In this document: piece by piece, positions 27,601 to 37,300 of the stretch
Position numbering within the stretch: the stretch's first letter is position 1
Layout of the letters: the number at the start of each line of letters is the position of its first letter
Assembly: GCA_903882805.1 (NCBI GenBank)
Contig: CAIRYK010000041.1
Coordinates: 28,757 to 92,756, forward strand
Reading direction: 5' to 3'
DNA length: 64,000 bases
DNA from: an uncultured Bacteroidota bacterium
GTDB lineage: Bacteria; Bacteroidota; Bacteroidia; Chitinophagales; Chitinophagaceae
The notes under the pieces: model-generated
Databases searched by the model: none
What the model was told of the DNA's origin: nothing
What the model saw: the letters and a program-made list of their open reading frames with translations, nothing else
Program-made: the position numbers and the translations under genes

Positions 27601-29925
27601 TTGTATAGAGACCTTGTAAACTTGGGCATCACATTGCCTGGCACAGGAGCTGCTCTTGATTTTGGATTACAGACTACACCTGGCACTTACACAATTGTGG
27701 CCGAAAATGCAATTACTCACTGTACAGCTGATATGACAGGTAGCGCAGTAGTAGGTACTACACCATTACCTACTACATATGTGGTAACAGGCGGCGGTAG
27801 CTACTGTAGCGGTGGCAACGGTGTTCGTATCGGTCTCAGAGCGTCTAACCCAGGAATCAGCTATCAGTTGTATAACGGCACTTTGCCAGTTGGTTCAAGT
27901 GTTGCCGGTACAGGTTCACCATTAGATTTTGGTTTGCATACAACACCAGGCACATACACAGTAATGGCAACAAACAGCACAACATTGTGTTCATCTGAAA
28001 TGATCGGTTCTGCTACTGTGAGTATAAATCCAGTTCCTAATATTTATTCAGTATCAGGCGGCGGCGCATATTGTTCTGGCGGCGCTGGTAGCAGAGTAGG
28101 ACTTAGCAATTCACAGTCAGGTATCTCTTATCAGTTGTTGCGCGACGGTAGTTCTTTGGGATTGCCTTTGAGCGGCATCGATACAGTTCTTGATTTTGGT
28201 TTTAAAACATTGGCTGGAGATTATACGGTAAAAGCAGTAAACAACACAACTGGTTGCTCTAGCAATATGTCAGGAACTGCTACAATAGCAATCAACCCAT
28301 TGCCTACAGCGTTTACAGTAACAGGCGGTGGTTCTTATTGCTCTACAGATGCTGGTTTATCAGTTGGTCTTTCTGGTTCTGCTACAGGTGTTGAATATCA
28401 ACTTTGGAATTCATCTGGAGCAGTTGGTAGCCCATTGTTAGGAACAGGTGGTTCACTTGATTTTGGATTACAAACTGCAGGTGGAATTTATACTGTAACT
28501 GCCTTAAACACTACTACGCTTTGCTCTAATAACATGGCTGGCAGCACAATGATAATAGTAAATGCAGCGCCTGCAGCTCATATTGTAACTGGAGGCGGCG
28601 CATATTGCGCAGGTGGTACAGGATCTGTAATAGGTATTGATGGTTCAGATATTGCTATTGATTATCAGCTTTACAATGGTACATCACCAGTTGGTTTGGC
28701 TTGGCATGGCACTGGCGCTCCAATTGCAATGGGTTCATATGCAGTTCCAGGTACTTACACAGTTCGCGCATCAAACATTGTTACGACATGCGGCAGTGGA
28801 ATGACCGGTACTGCTACAGTATCTATCAATCCTTTGGTTACACCATCTGTTAGCATTTCTTCTGTTGGCGGTCTTAACTCGTGCGCAAGCGCAGTTAAAA
28901 TTCTGAACGCTACTCCAGTTAACGGCGGAACTACACCAGCTTATGTTTGGAATGTTAATGGCATCGATATTACAGGCAGCGATACAGCAGATTACGCTTA
29001 TGTACCTGTAAACGGTGACATAGTAAAAGTAACAATGACATCAAATGCAGTTTGTCCAACGGCTACAACTGCAACTTCAGAAGTTGTGTTAGGCGTTCTT
29101 GCTAACGGTACTCCTACAATATCTATCTCTGCCAACACTGCCGATACTGTGTGTGCCGGTACTGCAGTTACGTTCACAGCAGCATCTACATTTGGCGGCT
29201 TGACTCCTAACTATACCTGGTATAAGAACGGTGTTGAAATAGGAAGAGGTTCATGGGTAGTAACTAATCCTTTTACAGGCGACAGAATTATCTGTGGTAT
29301 GCGTAGCGATTATACTTGCAGAACTACTGATAGTGCAACAAGCAATCAAAAAGTAATGGCGAACATTGTTGTTCCAACTCCGGTTGTTACAATCACGGCT
29401 AGTCCAGTTGTTGTGGGTCTCGGCTTATACGATACGCTTCGTGCTACTGTTGTAAACGGAGGCTCTACTCCATCTTTCCAATGGGTAGTAAATGGAAGTA
29501 TTGTTCCAAGCGCTACTTCATCTACTTTCATTAGCAATCATTTCTCTAATAGAGATTCAGTAGCTTGTATGGTAATGAGCAGCCACGTTTGCGGCGGCGT
29601 TGCAGGTTCAGGTCACATAATTGTTCGTGTTAGAAATGTAGGTGTTGATGATGTTACTAAGAACAACAACATAGCAGTAATGCCTAACCCAAGCAATGGA
29701 TCATTTGTTGTGAAAGGTACATTTGGCTCAATTGACAATCAGCAGGTAACTATCGAGGTTACAAATATGCTTGGTCAGGTTGTGTACAATACGAAAGCAA
29801 ATGTTCAGAACGGCGTTATCAATGAGAAAGTACAGTTGAGCAATAATATTGCTGCTGGTATGTATATGCTCAATCTTCGTTCTGAAACTGAGAATGCAGT
29901 ATTCCATATCATGGTTCAACAATAG
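24616..29925 (+). CDS. Giant T9SS-exported repeat adhesin A (about 1769 aa)
   Basis: Start set at the ATG at 24616, which gives a clean signal peptide (KKVYFLLLMLCLSVAGRSQ); an upstream TTG is less likely. Layout: an N-terminal beta-sandwich (about 25-215, with IPIGFTFTFCG), an Ig-like unit, one Big_2-like repeat, one 89-residue GGGSYCSGG-type repeat, three more Big_2-like repeats, eight tandem 89-residue repeats (about 697-1408), about three Ig-like units (to about 1675), and a T9SS type A sorting domain (MPNPSNGSFVVKG, then MLGQVVYN). The sorting domain is normally removed as the protein is attached to or released from the outer surface. Repeats are rich in Gly, Ser, Thr and Val, poor in charge, with paired cysteines. 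Probable adhesin or surface filament; ligand unknown. Confidence 0.88.
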   Translation: MKKVYFLLLMLCLSVAGRSQTAASYTFTRSTGTYTSIAGGPGTTAVSGWTSVDDGYVGSIPIGFTFTFCGVGRTTLSACSNGWLSLTNYLGANYPGSPGAIGSQGWLFALWHDAYGASPSQAYYQTSGTAPNRVFTFEWQNWSSCCSYGPMMNVQIKLLENGNIIQMCYGTYASTPSVSIGIANSSSDYQTLTGSSSTTCSSSSWSYTTLPSNGSILQWALQCGTIVPGAVSATVTNDCAGFASTLNLTGASGEPGISYQWQSSPDSITWSNVSGATTATYSTTVNSTVFYRNRLGCSFTSTNANTAGRKLTNNTPGVIGGANAVCINATTPFTNTTLGGDWVSTAPAIATVGTTGLVQGISQGTAIISYTSLGCSVSKTVAVNPLPSVFNVAGGGSYCLGGAGVNVTLSNSATGFEYQLYNGSTPTGSPIAGLTGSARTFGPLPVAGTYTVTARNTTTGCLRDMNGNATVVVNPVPGVTNGPLTICQGLTGLFLNPVAGGTWSSSNTAIATANPATGVVTGVSGGIATITYTLPAGCYVTKDVTINPAVPAIGGVANVCAGLSTTLTNAVSGGVWSSSTPAVATIGSVSGSVSGVMAGATTMTYTLGTGCLNTVAFTVNPLPAAITGSTNFCLGGTTTLGNTSAGGTWSSSDISIATAGLSTGVISGITAGATNVIYTLPTGCVQSTLVNVTPLPQVYNVTGGGGYCLGGTPPHVFLSFSNPGISYQLRKDGVATGIPQAGTGAMLDFGEQPAVGVYTIVATNTTSSCTNNMAGSVTISINPLPAPQTVSGTGNYCEGGTGRNVYLDASVSGISYQLYNGLSTVGAAMAGTGLSIDFGAQTTPGAYTVVATNTTTGCTNNMTGSAVIGINYLPTGYAVTGGGSYCSGGSGVSVILNGSDNAISYQLYKDGSTVGAPIIGVTGPVDFGLKTATGSYNVIATNTSTGCVKTMDGSVAISINPLPAAVAVTGGGNFCVGGLGVNVGTGFSNSGINYNLYRDLVNLGITLPGTGAALDFGLQTTPGTYTIVAENAITHCTADMTGSAVVGTTPLPTTYVVTGGGSYCSGGNGVRIGLRASNPGISYQLYNGTLPVGSSVAGTGSPLDFGLHTTPGTYTVMATNSTTLCSSEMIGSATVSINPVPNIYSVSGGGAYCSGGAGSRVGLSNSQSGISYQLLRDGSSLGLPLSGIDTVLDFGFKTLAGDYTVKAVNNTTGCSSNMSGTATIAINPLPTAFTVTGGGSYCSTDAGLSVGLSGSATGVEYQLWNSSGAVGSPLLGTGGSLDFGLQTAGGIYTVTALNTTTLCSNNMAGSTMIIVNAAPAAHIVTGGGAYCAGGTGSVIGIDGSDIAIDYQLYNGTSPVGLAWHGTGAPIAMGSYAVPGTYTVRASNIVTTCGSGMTGTATVSINPLVTPSVSISSVGGLNSCASAVKILNATPVNGGTTPAYVWNVNGIDITGSDTADYAYVPVNGDIVKVTMTSNAVCPTATTATSEVVLGVLANGTPTISISANTADTVCAGTAVTFTAASTFGGLTPNYTWYKNGVEIGRGSWVVTNPFTGDRIICGMRSDYTCRTTDSATSNQKVMANIVVPTPVVTITASPVVVGLGLYDTLRATVVNGGSTPSFQWVVNGSIVPSATSSTFISNHFSNRDSVACMVMSSHVCGGVAGSGHIIVRVRNVGVDDVTKNNNIAVMPNPSNGSFVVKGTFGSIDNQQVTIEVTNMLGQVVYNTKANVQNGVINEKVQLSNNIAAGMYMLNLRSETENAVFHIMVQQ
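26704..28840 (+). repeat. Eight tandem coding repeats of about 267 bp (type B) in adhesin A
   Basis: Each unit encodes about 89 residues beginning with a T/S-GGG-x-YC-x-GG motif, continuing with ISYQLYNG, a GTG...LDFG turn, GTYTV.ATN.TT.C and M.GS..V.INPLP. A ninth copy lies apart at about 25780-26049. Protein identity is high, while synonymous positions vary between units. Confidence 0.9.
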
Positions 29926-29940
29926 TATCTTAATGAATGC

Positions 29941-29983
29941 ATATAAAGGAACTGCCCCGATATTCGGGGCAGTTCCTTTATAT
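29941..29983 (+). terminator. Strong hairpin terminator after adhesin A
   Basis: A perfect 20-bp stem (29941-29960 with 29964-29983) with a 3-nt loop lies 15 bp after the stop codon. No long T tract follows, but the outer stem is AT-rich. Confidence 0.75.
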
Positions 29984-30043
29984 GTGGTACCCAATTATTA
30001 TAGAGTACTTTTCTGGTAGTTGTTTCTGTTATTTTGATGTATT

Positions 30044-31099
30044 ATGGATTTTGATGTAATTATAGTTGGGGCTGGTATTTGCGGAGTATTGCTTAGCAGA
30101 GCGTTAATTAAGGAAGGCGCCAGTGTAGTGGTTATAGATAATGGCCAGAGAAGCTCGTCAACGATGACTGCAGGTGGTATAATGAACCCTGTTACCGGTA
30201 AACGCTTGGTTACTTCCTGGTTAACTGATAGTTTATTCCCTTTCGCTAAAGCAACCTATAAGCAGATGGAAGCAGAATTGAATACGCAATTGCTTTCTGA
30301 GCTTGAGATTCTAGATTTTCATGCCGTTGCAGAACATCGTGATTTGTTTAATACCAGAGCTATTCAAGGCAATAGTTTTCTAAGTTGTATAACTGATGAA
30401 ATGCAATGGCGCGAATATTTCAGGTTCAACTATGGCATTGGAAAGATTACGTCTTGTATGCTCTTGAATACGAATGTTATTATTCAGAAATGGATGGAAA
30501 AGTTGAAGACAGCACAAGTGTTTTTGGAACAGGAATTTGATTTCGGTCAATTGTCATTATCTGCCGATGGAGTGGTATATAATGGGATATCTGCGCATAA
30601 GGTGATTTTTTGCGAAGGAGCTGCTGCTGCGATCAACCCTTGGTTTGAGCGGTTGCCATGGGCTAAAGACAAGGGGGAAGCCCTTTTAGTTGAGATTAAG
30701 GATTTGCCTCGCAACCATATTTACAAACAGGGTGTAAGTATTGTACCGTGGCGCGATGACTTGTTTTGGGTAGGCGCTTTGCACGACTGGAAGTATACAG
30801 ATATGAAACCAACATATGCTTTCAGGCTGAATGTGGAGGAGCAAATGAATAACTGGTTGAAATGCTCTTTTACAATTTTAGATCATATTGTTGCAGCCCG
30901 TCCTGCAAACATAGACAGGAAGCCATTTATTGGTTTTCATCCAGGCAATTCATCCATTGGTATTTTTAATGGTATGGGCGGAAAAGGGTTTTCCACAGCT
31001 CCATTTTTTGCAAACCAGTTTTGCAGACATATCCTAAACAATGAGCCATTAATGGCAGAAGTAAATGTAAACAGGTATGCGAGGATACTTAGCCGTTAA
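30044..31099 (+). CDS. FAD-dependent oxidoreductase of the DAO family
   Basis: 351 aa. The N-terminus is an FAD-binding Rossmann motif (DVIIVGAGICGVLLSRALIKEG, with VVVIDNG after it). The next landmark, STMTAGGIMNPVTGKR, is typical of the ThiO/MnmC/DadA branch of the D-amino-acid oxidase fold. The C-terminus has ARPANIDRKPFIGFHP and NGMGGKGFSTAPFFA, which close the FAD site. Substrate is probably an amine or amino acid, but no specific one can be named. There is no signal peptide. It stands between the two adhesin genes, without an obvious functional link to them. Confidence 0.82.
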   Translation: MDFDVIIVGAGICGVLLSRALIKEGASVVVIDNGQRSSSTMTAGGIMNPVTGKRLVTSWLTDSLFPFAKATYKQMEAELNTQLLSELEILDFHAVAEHRDLFNTRAIQGNSFLSCITDEMQWREYFRFNYGIGKITSCMLLNTNVIIQKWMEKLKTAQVFLEQEFDFGQLSLSADGVVYNGISAHKVIFCEGAAAAINPWFERLPWAKDKGEALLVEIKDLPRNHIYKQGVSIVPWRDDLFWVGALHDWKYTDMKPTYAFRLNVEEQMNNWLKCSFTILDHIVAARPANIDRKPFIGFHPGNSSIGIFNGMGGKGFSTAPFFANQFCRHILNNEPLMAEVNVNRYARILSR

Positions 31100-31321
31100 A
31101 AGATATTATATGAGTATAGTATTCTATTCCAACCTGTTATACGCTTACGGTTAGTTTGTTATATAGTGAAGTAATATAAAAACATATGCGTTGTGGCGCC
31201 CATCCCTAATGTTAGTTTTATGCGTCTACAAATGTCGGTAATTGTTGTTACCAACAACCTGCTGTAAATAATTATTTATTCTATAACTTTACCACAAACC
31301 ACAGTTCATAAACATACACGA

Positions 31322-34300
31322 ATGAAACGCAGTCTATTTTTCCTATTAGTTATTTTGCTTCTTACCGGAGGAGTAAATGCGCAAACTACTCTATCATTAT
31401 CCGGTTATCCAATTGTTACAACCGGGTGGGTAATGGGGGGTACCGGTTCTGCTTTTGCTGTTGACAGCATGATAGAACTTACCCGAAATTCTCCCAGTCA
31501 GAACGGATATATTTATTACAACTCAGCTATGAATGTAACAGCCTGTGGGCAGTTTACCGTAGATTTTGATTACAAAATCAGCAATTCTGGCGGCTGTGGC
31601 AATGGCGATGGTATTGGTTTTTATTTTCTCAACCCAATGACGGGGTTTACAGGTGGAGGCGGTTTGGGTTTCCCAACACCAATGACCGGTTTGGCGCTTA
31701 CAATGGATACCTGGGATAATGATGGAGACGGTAGGAATCCCGAATATGAATTGCTTGGCTACACATCTCCTACTGTTTACAGCGAAGGTTCAGGATTTCG
31801 AGTACCGGGTACCGCGATATTAGCAAGTCAAACATATATGGTTGATGCCAGTTGGCATCATGTGCGCATTTCTTACAATGCTGGAACTATCAGGTTGTAT
31901 GTGAATGGTAGTACATCCCCCAATATGACAGGTACTTTCCCTATTACAACAGCTGGATATTTTGGTTTTTCAGCGGGTACAGGTTGCGCATATAATATAC
32001 AAATGGTGAAAAGCGTATCTATTGTTGCTAATACAATAAGCGCAATCTTAGGTCCTACAACCATTTGTCAGGGTAGCACGGTTTTAATGAGCGATTCTTC
32101 GACAGGTGGTACATGGGCCAGTAGCAATACCGCAGTTGCAACTATAGGGTCTACCACTGGGTCTATGACCGGTGTATCTATTGGCACATCAACAATAACA
32201 TATTCATATGGTACTGGTTGCTCGGCAACAACTACAGTCAATGTGGTTGTTCCTCCAAGTCCTATTTCAGGTACTACTACCTTTTGCCGCGGTACTACTT
32301 CTACATTAACCGACCCTACTACCGGCGGTACATGGACCAGTAGCAGCACAGCAGTTGCTACGGTAGGTTCTACTACAGGTGTAGTAACAGGGGTGACGGC
32401 AGGTACTGCTACAATTACTTATTCTACTGGTGGGAGTTGTTACGTAACAACTTCAGTGAACATAATACCTTCACCAGGGCCCATTACAGGACTAACAACG
32501 GTATGTACCGGAGCAAACATCACATTAGGTAATACGGTAACAGGAGGGCTGTGGACGAGCGGGTCGACGGGAGTAGCAACAGTTGGTTCTTCTTCAGGTA
32601 TTGTAACCGGGGTTACGTCAGGTACTGCTATTATTACTTATTCATTTAGCGGTATGTGTAGCGCTACAACTACTATTACAGTCAATCCGTCGCCGGCGCC
32701 CATCTCAGGTGTGCTTTATGTATGTGAAGGAAGTACGACTACATTAAGTGATGGCACATCAGGCGGTACATGGACGAGCAGCAATATTACAATTGCTACG
32801 GTAGGATCGACAACTGGCGTTGTTGCAGGAGTAGCTGCTGGAACGGCGAATATTACTTATTCTTTATCAACAGGGTGCAGGACAATTTCGAATCTAACGG
32901 TTAATCCATTACCCTCAATAATTACAGGATTATCGTCTGTATGCGTCGCTGCCACCATGACCCTAACAGACGGTACGCCGGGGGGAATATGGAGTAGTAG
33001 TAATACAGGAGTGGCCACTGTAGGTTCTTTATCTGGTATTGTAACAGGAGTATCTGCAAGCACAGTAACAATTACCTATACTATAGCAACAGGATGTTAT
33101 GTAACAACCAATATATTGGTGCAGCCCATACCGGCGCCCATAACAGGAACCACAAATGCATGTCTTGGCTTCTCAACAACATTGGCCGACATTACAGCAT
33201 TCGGGGCTTGGTCGAGTAGCGATGGGACCATAGCTTCTATAGATCCAGCCACCGGCGTTGTTTCTGGCTTATATGCGGGTACTGTTACAATTACCTATAC
33301 TCTACCAACGGGCTGTTTTATCACAATACCATTTACAGTTAATCCTGCACCAGATCCGATAACGGGCGTTACTAGTATTTGTTTCGGATCGACTACAACA
33401 CTCACTGATGCTGGCGGCGGAACATGGACCAGCAGCAACACAGCAGTTGCTCCTGTAGGTTCTACTTCAGGTATTGTATCAGGCCTGTCTGTTGGTAGTG
33501 CAACAATTACCTATAGACTACCCACGGGTTGTTATACAACTACGCCGATGACAGTTAACCCTTTGCCCGGCCCAATATCCGGTCCTACGAGGTTGTGCGT
33601 TGGTTCAACAGGAACATTAACCAATTCAGGCGGCGGAACATGGTCGAGTAGTAATACCGCGGTAGCCCCTGTAGTTACTTCATTAGGTTTGGTAACTGGT
33701 TCATCGGCTGGTACTGCAACTATAACCTATTGGTTAAGTACAGGTTGCACATCTACAATAACTGTTACTGTTATTCCTGTTCCTAGCGCTATTTCCGGAC
33801 CATCGTCAGTTTGTGTTGGAGGTACCATGACATTAACCGATGCTGTACCGGGAGGAACATGGAGCAGCAACCGTATAGCAGTGGCAACAGTAGGCAGCAC
33901 AACAGGTATTGTGTCGGGAATAACAGCAGGCACTGCTACTATTTCTTATAGCATAATGCCGACATGTTTTGTAACGAAAACAATATCGGTAACTCCGGCT
34001 CCATCGCCGATTGCTGGTACTACCAGTATGTGCGTAGGCGGAACTACTACTTTATTTGATCCTACACCCGGTGGTACCTGGAGTAGCAGTGATGTACTTG
34101 TTGCGACAGTTGGGTCGTTATCGGCAACCGTAGTTGGTGTTGCAGCAGGAACAGCGACCATAACCTATGCAACGGGCCCAAGTTGCTTTGCTGTGAGGAT
34201 TGTAACTGTAAATCCAACTCCTACGGCAATAACAGGCCCCACCTCACTTTGCGCAGGAGACGTTATAACATTAGGTAATTCGGTAAGTGGGGGCATTTGG

Positions 34301-37300
34301 ACCAGTAATAACACAGCAATTGCAACAATAGGTTCGACGACGGGCATTCTTAATGGCGTTCTCGCAGGTACTTCTGTAATTACCTATAATTTAGGACTTG
34401 GATGTTTTAAGACAAGCACAATTACCGTTACACCGATGCCCGGCGCCATAACGGGTAGTACAAATATCTGCGTTGGCCTCACTACTACGCTCAGTAATTC
34501 TGTATCAGGCGGCACCTGGACAAGTCTATATCCCTTGGTAGCTCCTGTGGGCGGCACCTCTGGTGTTGTAACCGGCGTTGCATTGGGAACTTCTATTATT
34601 ACTTACCAATTGCCGACCGGTTGTTTTGTAACAACAACAGTAACCGTAAATCCTGCTCCAGGTCCGATAACCGGCCCAACAACTGTATGTTCGGGTAATA
34701 CAATTACATTAATAGATGGTATAACCGGTGGCAGCTGGAGTAGTAGTAATATGGCTGTAGGTACTATTGGCTCTACAAGCGGTGTGTTTACCGGCGTTGC
34801 CGCAGGCACATCAACCATTACTTATTCTCTGGGGCTGGGTTGTATAGTTACAACACCTGTTACAGTATACACTTCGCCTACGCCTATATCGGGCGCTACT
34901 GCGCTCTGCGTTGGCGCAACAATACCGTTGGGTAATGGTGTGCCGGGCGGAACCTGGGTGAGCAGCAATACTGGCGTTGCGACAATTGGTTCTACTTCAG
35001 GTAGTCTTTTCGGAGTTTCTTTGGGTACTTCGGTAATTACTTATCGCTTGCCCGGCGGCTGCTTGGCAACAACAACCATAACTGTAAGTCCTACACCCGG
35101 GCCAATTCTCGGATCGGCTACAGTTTGCGTTGGCGGATTTGCAACATATACTAATATTGTATCTGGTGGTTTATGGACAAATTCAGGTACAGCAATGACC
35201 ATAGGTTCTGTATCTGGTATTGCAACCGGCGTTGCAGTGGGTACTTCTGTGATCACTTATTCATTAGGTTCTGGTTGCACGGCTTTCCGTACGGTAAGCG
35301 TTATTGCTGGTCCGGCCCCAATTACCGGCGCAACGAGCGTATGCATTGCCTCGACAACAATATTTACCGACCTGACAATCGGAGGCACGTGGCTTAGCAG
35401 CGATAACTCAATTGCTACTGTTGGGTCGTCGAGCGGTGTAGTATCGGGCGTTGCTGCAGGTTCAGCAACAATTACCTACACAGCGCCTACCGGATGCTTT
35501 GTAACAAAATCTATTACTGTAAATCCTATACCCGGCGCCATTACCGGCACGATGAGTATGTGTGTTGGCGCATGTAATATATTATCTAACTCTGTGCCGG
35601 GAGGCGTTTGGAGCAGCAGTTCTACAGGCGTTGCAACTGTTGGTTCATCATCGGGCAATGTTTGCGGAGTAACCGCCGGAACTGCTACTATTACCTATAT
35701 GCTTGGCGCTGGTTGTATTGCTACTACTGTAGTAACTATTACGCCTACACCTGCTCCTATAGGCGGTATTCCCGTAACAGGCGTAGGCTCTACAACAACC
35801 CTAACAAATACTGTATCGGGCGGTATATGGACATGCAGTGATATTTCGATTGCCACCGTTGGTTCGCTGACAGGTATTGTTACCGGCGTAAGTCTGGGTA
35901 CTGCAACAATAACTTATACCATAGGTGGTTGTTTAACCACACGCACCATAACAGTAACATCAGCTCCTACTCCGATTGGCGGACCCGGTGTAGTATGTAC
36001 CGGGACCTGCACCACACTGACAAATGGCGTGGGCGGCGGCGTATGGACGAGCACAAATCCTGCTGTGGCTACAATTGGATCTTCAACCGGATTGATTTGC
36101 GGTGTAACTGTGGGTACTACTGTTATTACTTATTCATTAGGCTTCGGACTTACTGTGTCGCGCACAGTAACTGTAGGTTTATCCCCATTACCGATTGCCG
36201 GACCATCGGTGGTGTGCGAAGGGCAAAATATAACAGAAACTGACCCAACACCTGGTGGAACATGGACAAGCAGCGCAATAACAATAGCAACCGTTGGATT
36301 AACTACCGGTATTGTGCGCGGCGTAGCTGCCGGTGTGGTAACTATTACCTACAATTTGGGAAGTTGTTATTCTTTAAAAACAGTAACAGTAAACGCTGCG
36401 CCAGCCGCAATTACCGGCGCTACAAATGTATGCGTGCGTAGTACTACTACGCTGGGCAACACTGTAGTCGGAGGCGTATGGATAAGCAGTAATACCGGCG
36501 TAGCCACAATTGGTAGTGCATCAGGCATTGTTACCGGTGTAGCGGCTGGTACATCTATTATTTCTTATATCATAGGCGGTACATGTGCAGTAGGAACTGT
36601 GGTTACCGTAAACCCTATTGCGCCTATTGCCGGCCCTTCGGCCGTATGCGTTGGTTACACTATTACACTTACCGATGCTACGCCATCAGGTACATGGGCG
36701 AGCAGCGATGCTGCTATTGCCACAGTGGATGTTGGTTCTGGTATTGTATCGGGCATTGCCGCAGGTACAGCAATTATTACCTATACGCTTGCTACAGGTT
36801 GCTCAGATACGCAGTTAGTTACGGTTAATCCTGTTCCGACCGTGATATCAGGCCCGGCATCTGTTTGTGTGGCTTCAAATATTACACTGACCAATGGTAT
36901 TACCGGCGGATCATGGGCGAGCAGCAGTACAGGTATTGCAGTTATTGGTTCTGCAAGCGGTATCATTAGCGGAGTATCAGCTGGTGTTGTTACTATTACC
37001 TATACTATTGCAGCTGGTTGCAGGGTAACCACCAATGTAACTGTTAATCCGCTGCCATTGCCCATTGGCGGTCCTGCCGGCGGTTGTGTTGCCGCAGATA
37101 TTTTACTCACAGACCTTACACCGGGCGGGGTATGGACTAGCGGCGATCCGCTGATTGCTACAATAGGATCTACTACCGGTTTGGTAACAGGCGTTAATCC
37201 GGGTACATCTTTAATAACTTATACGCTACCCACAGGTTGTAGTATTACAATGCCCATAAGCATAAACGCCATACCATCGGCAATTGTGGGCGTTACCAGA

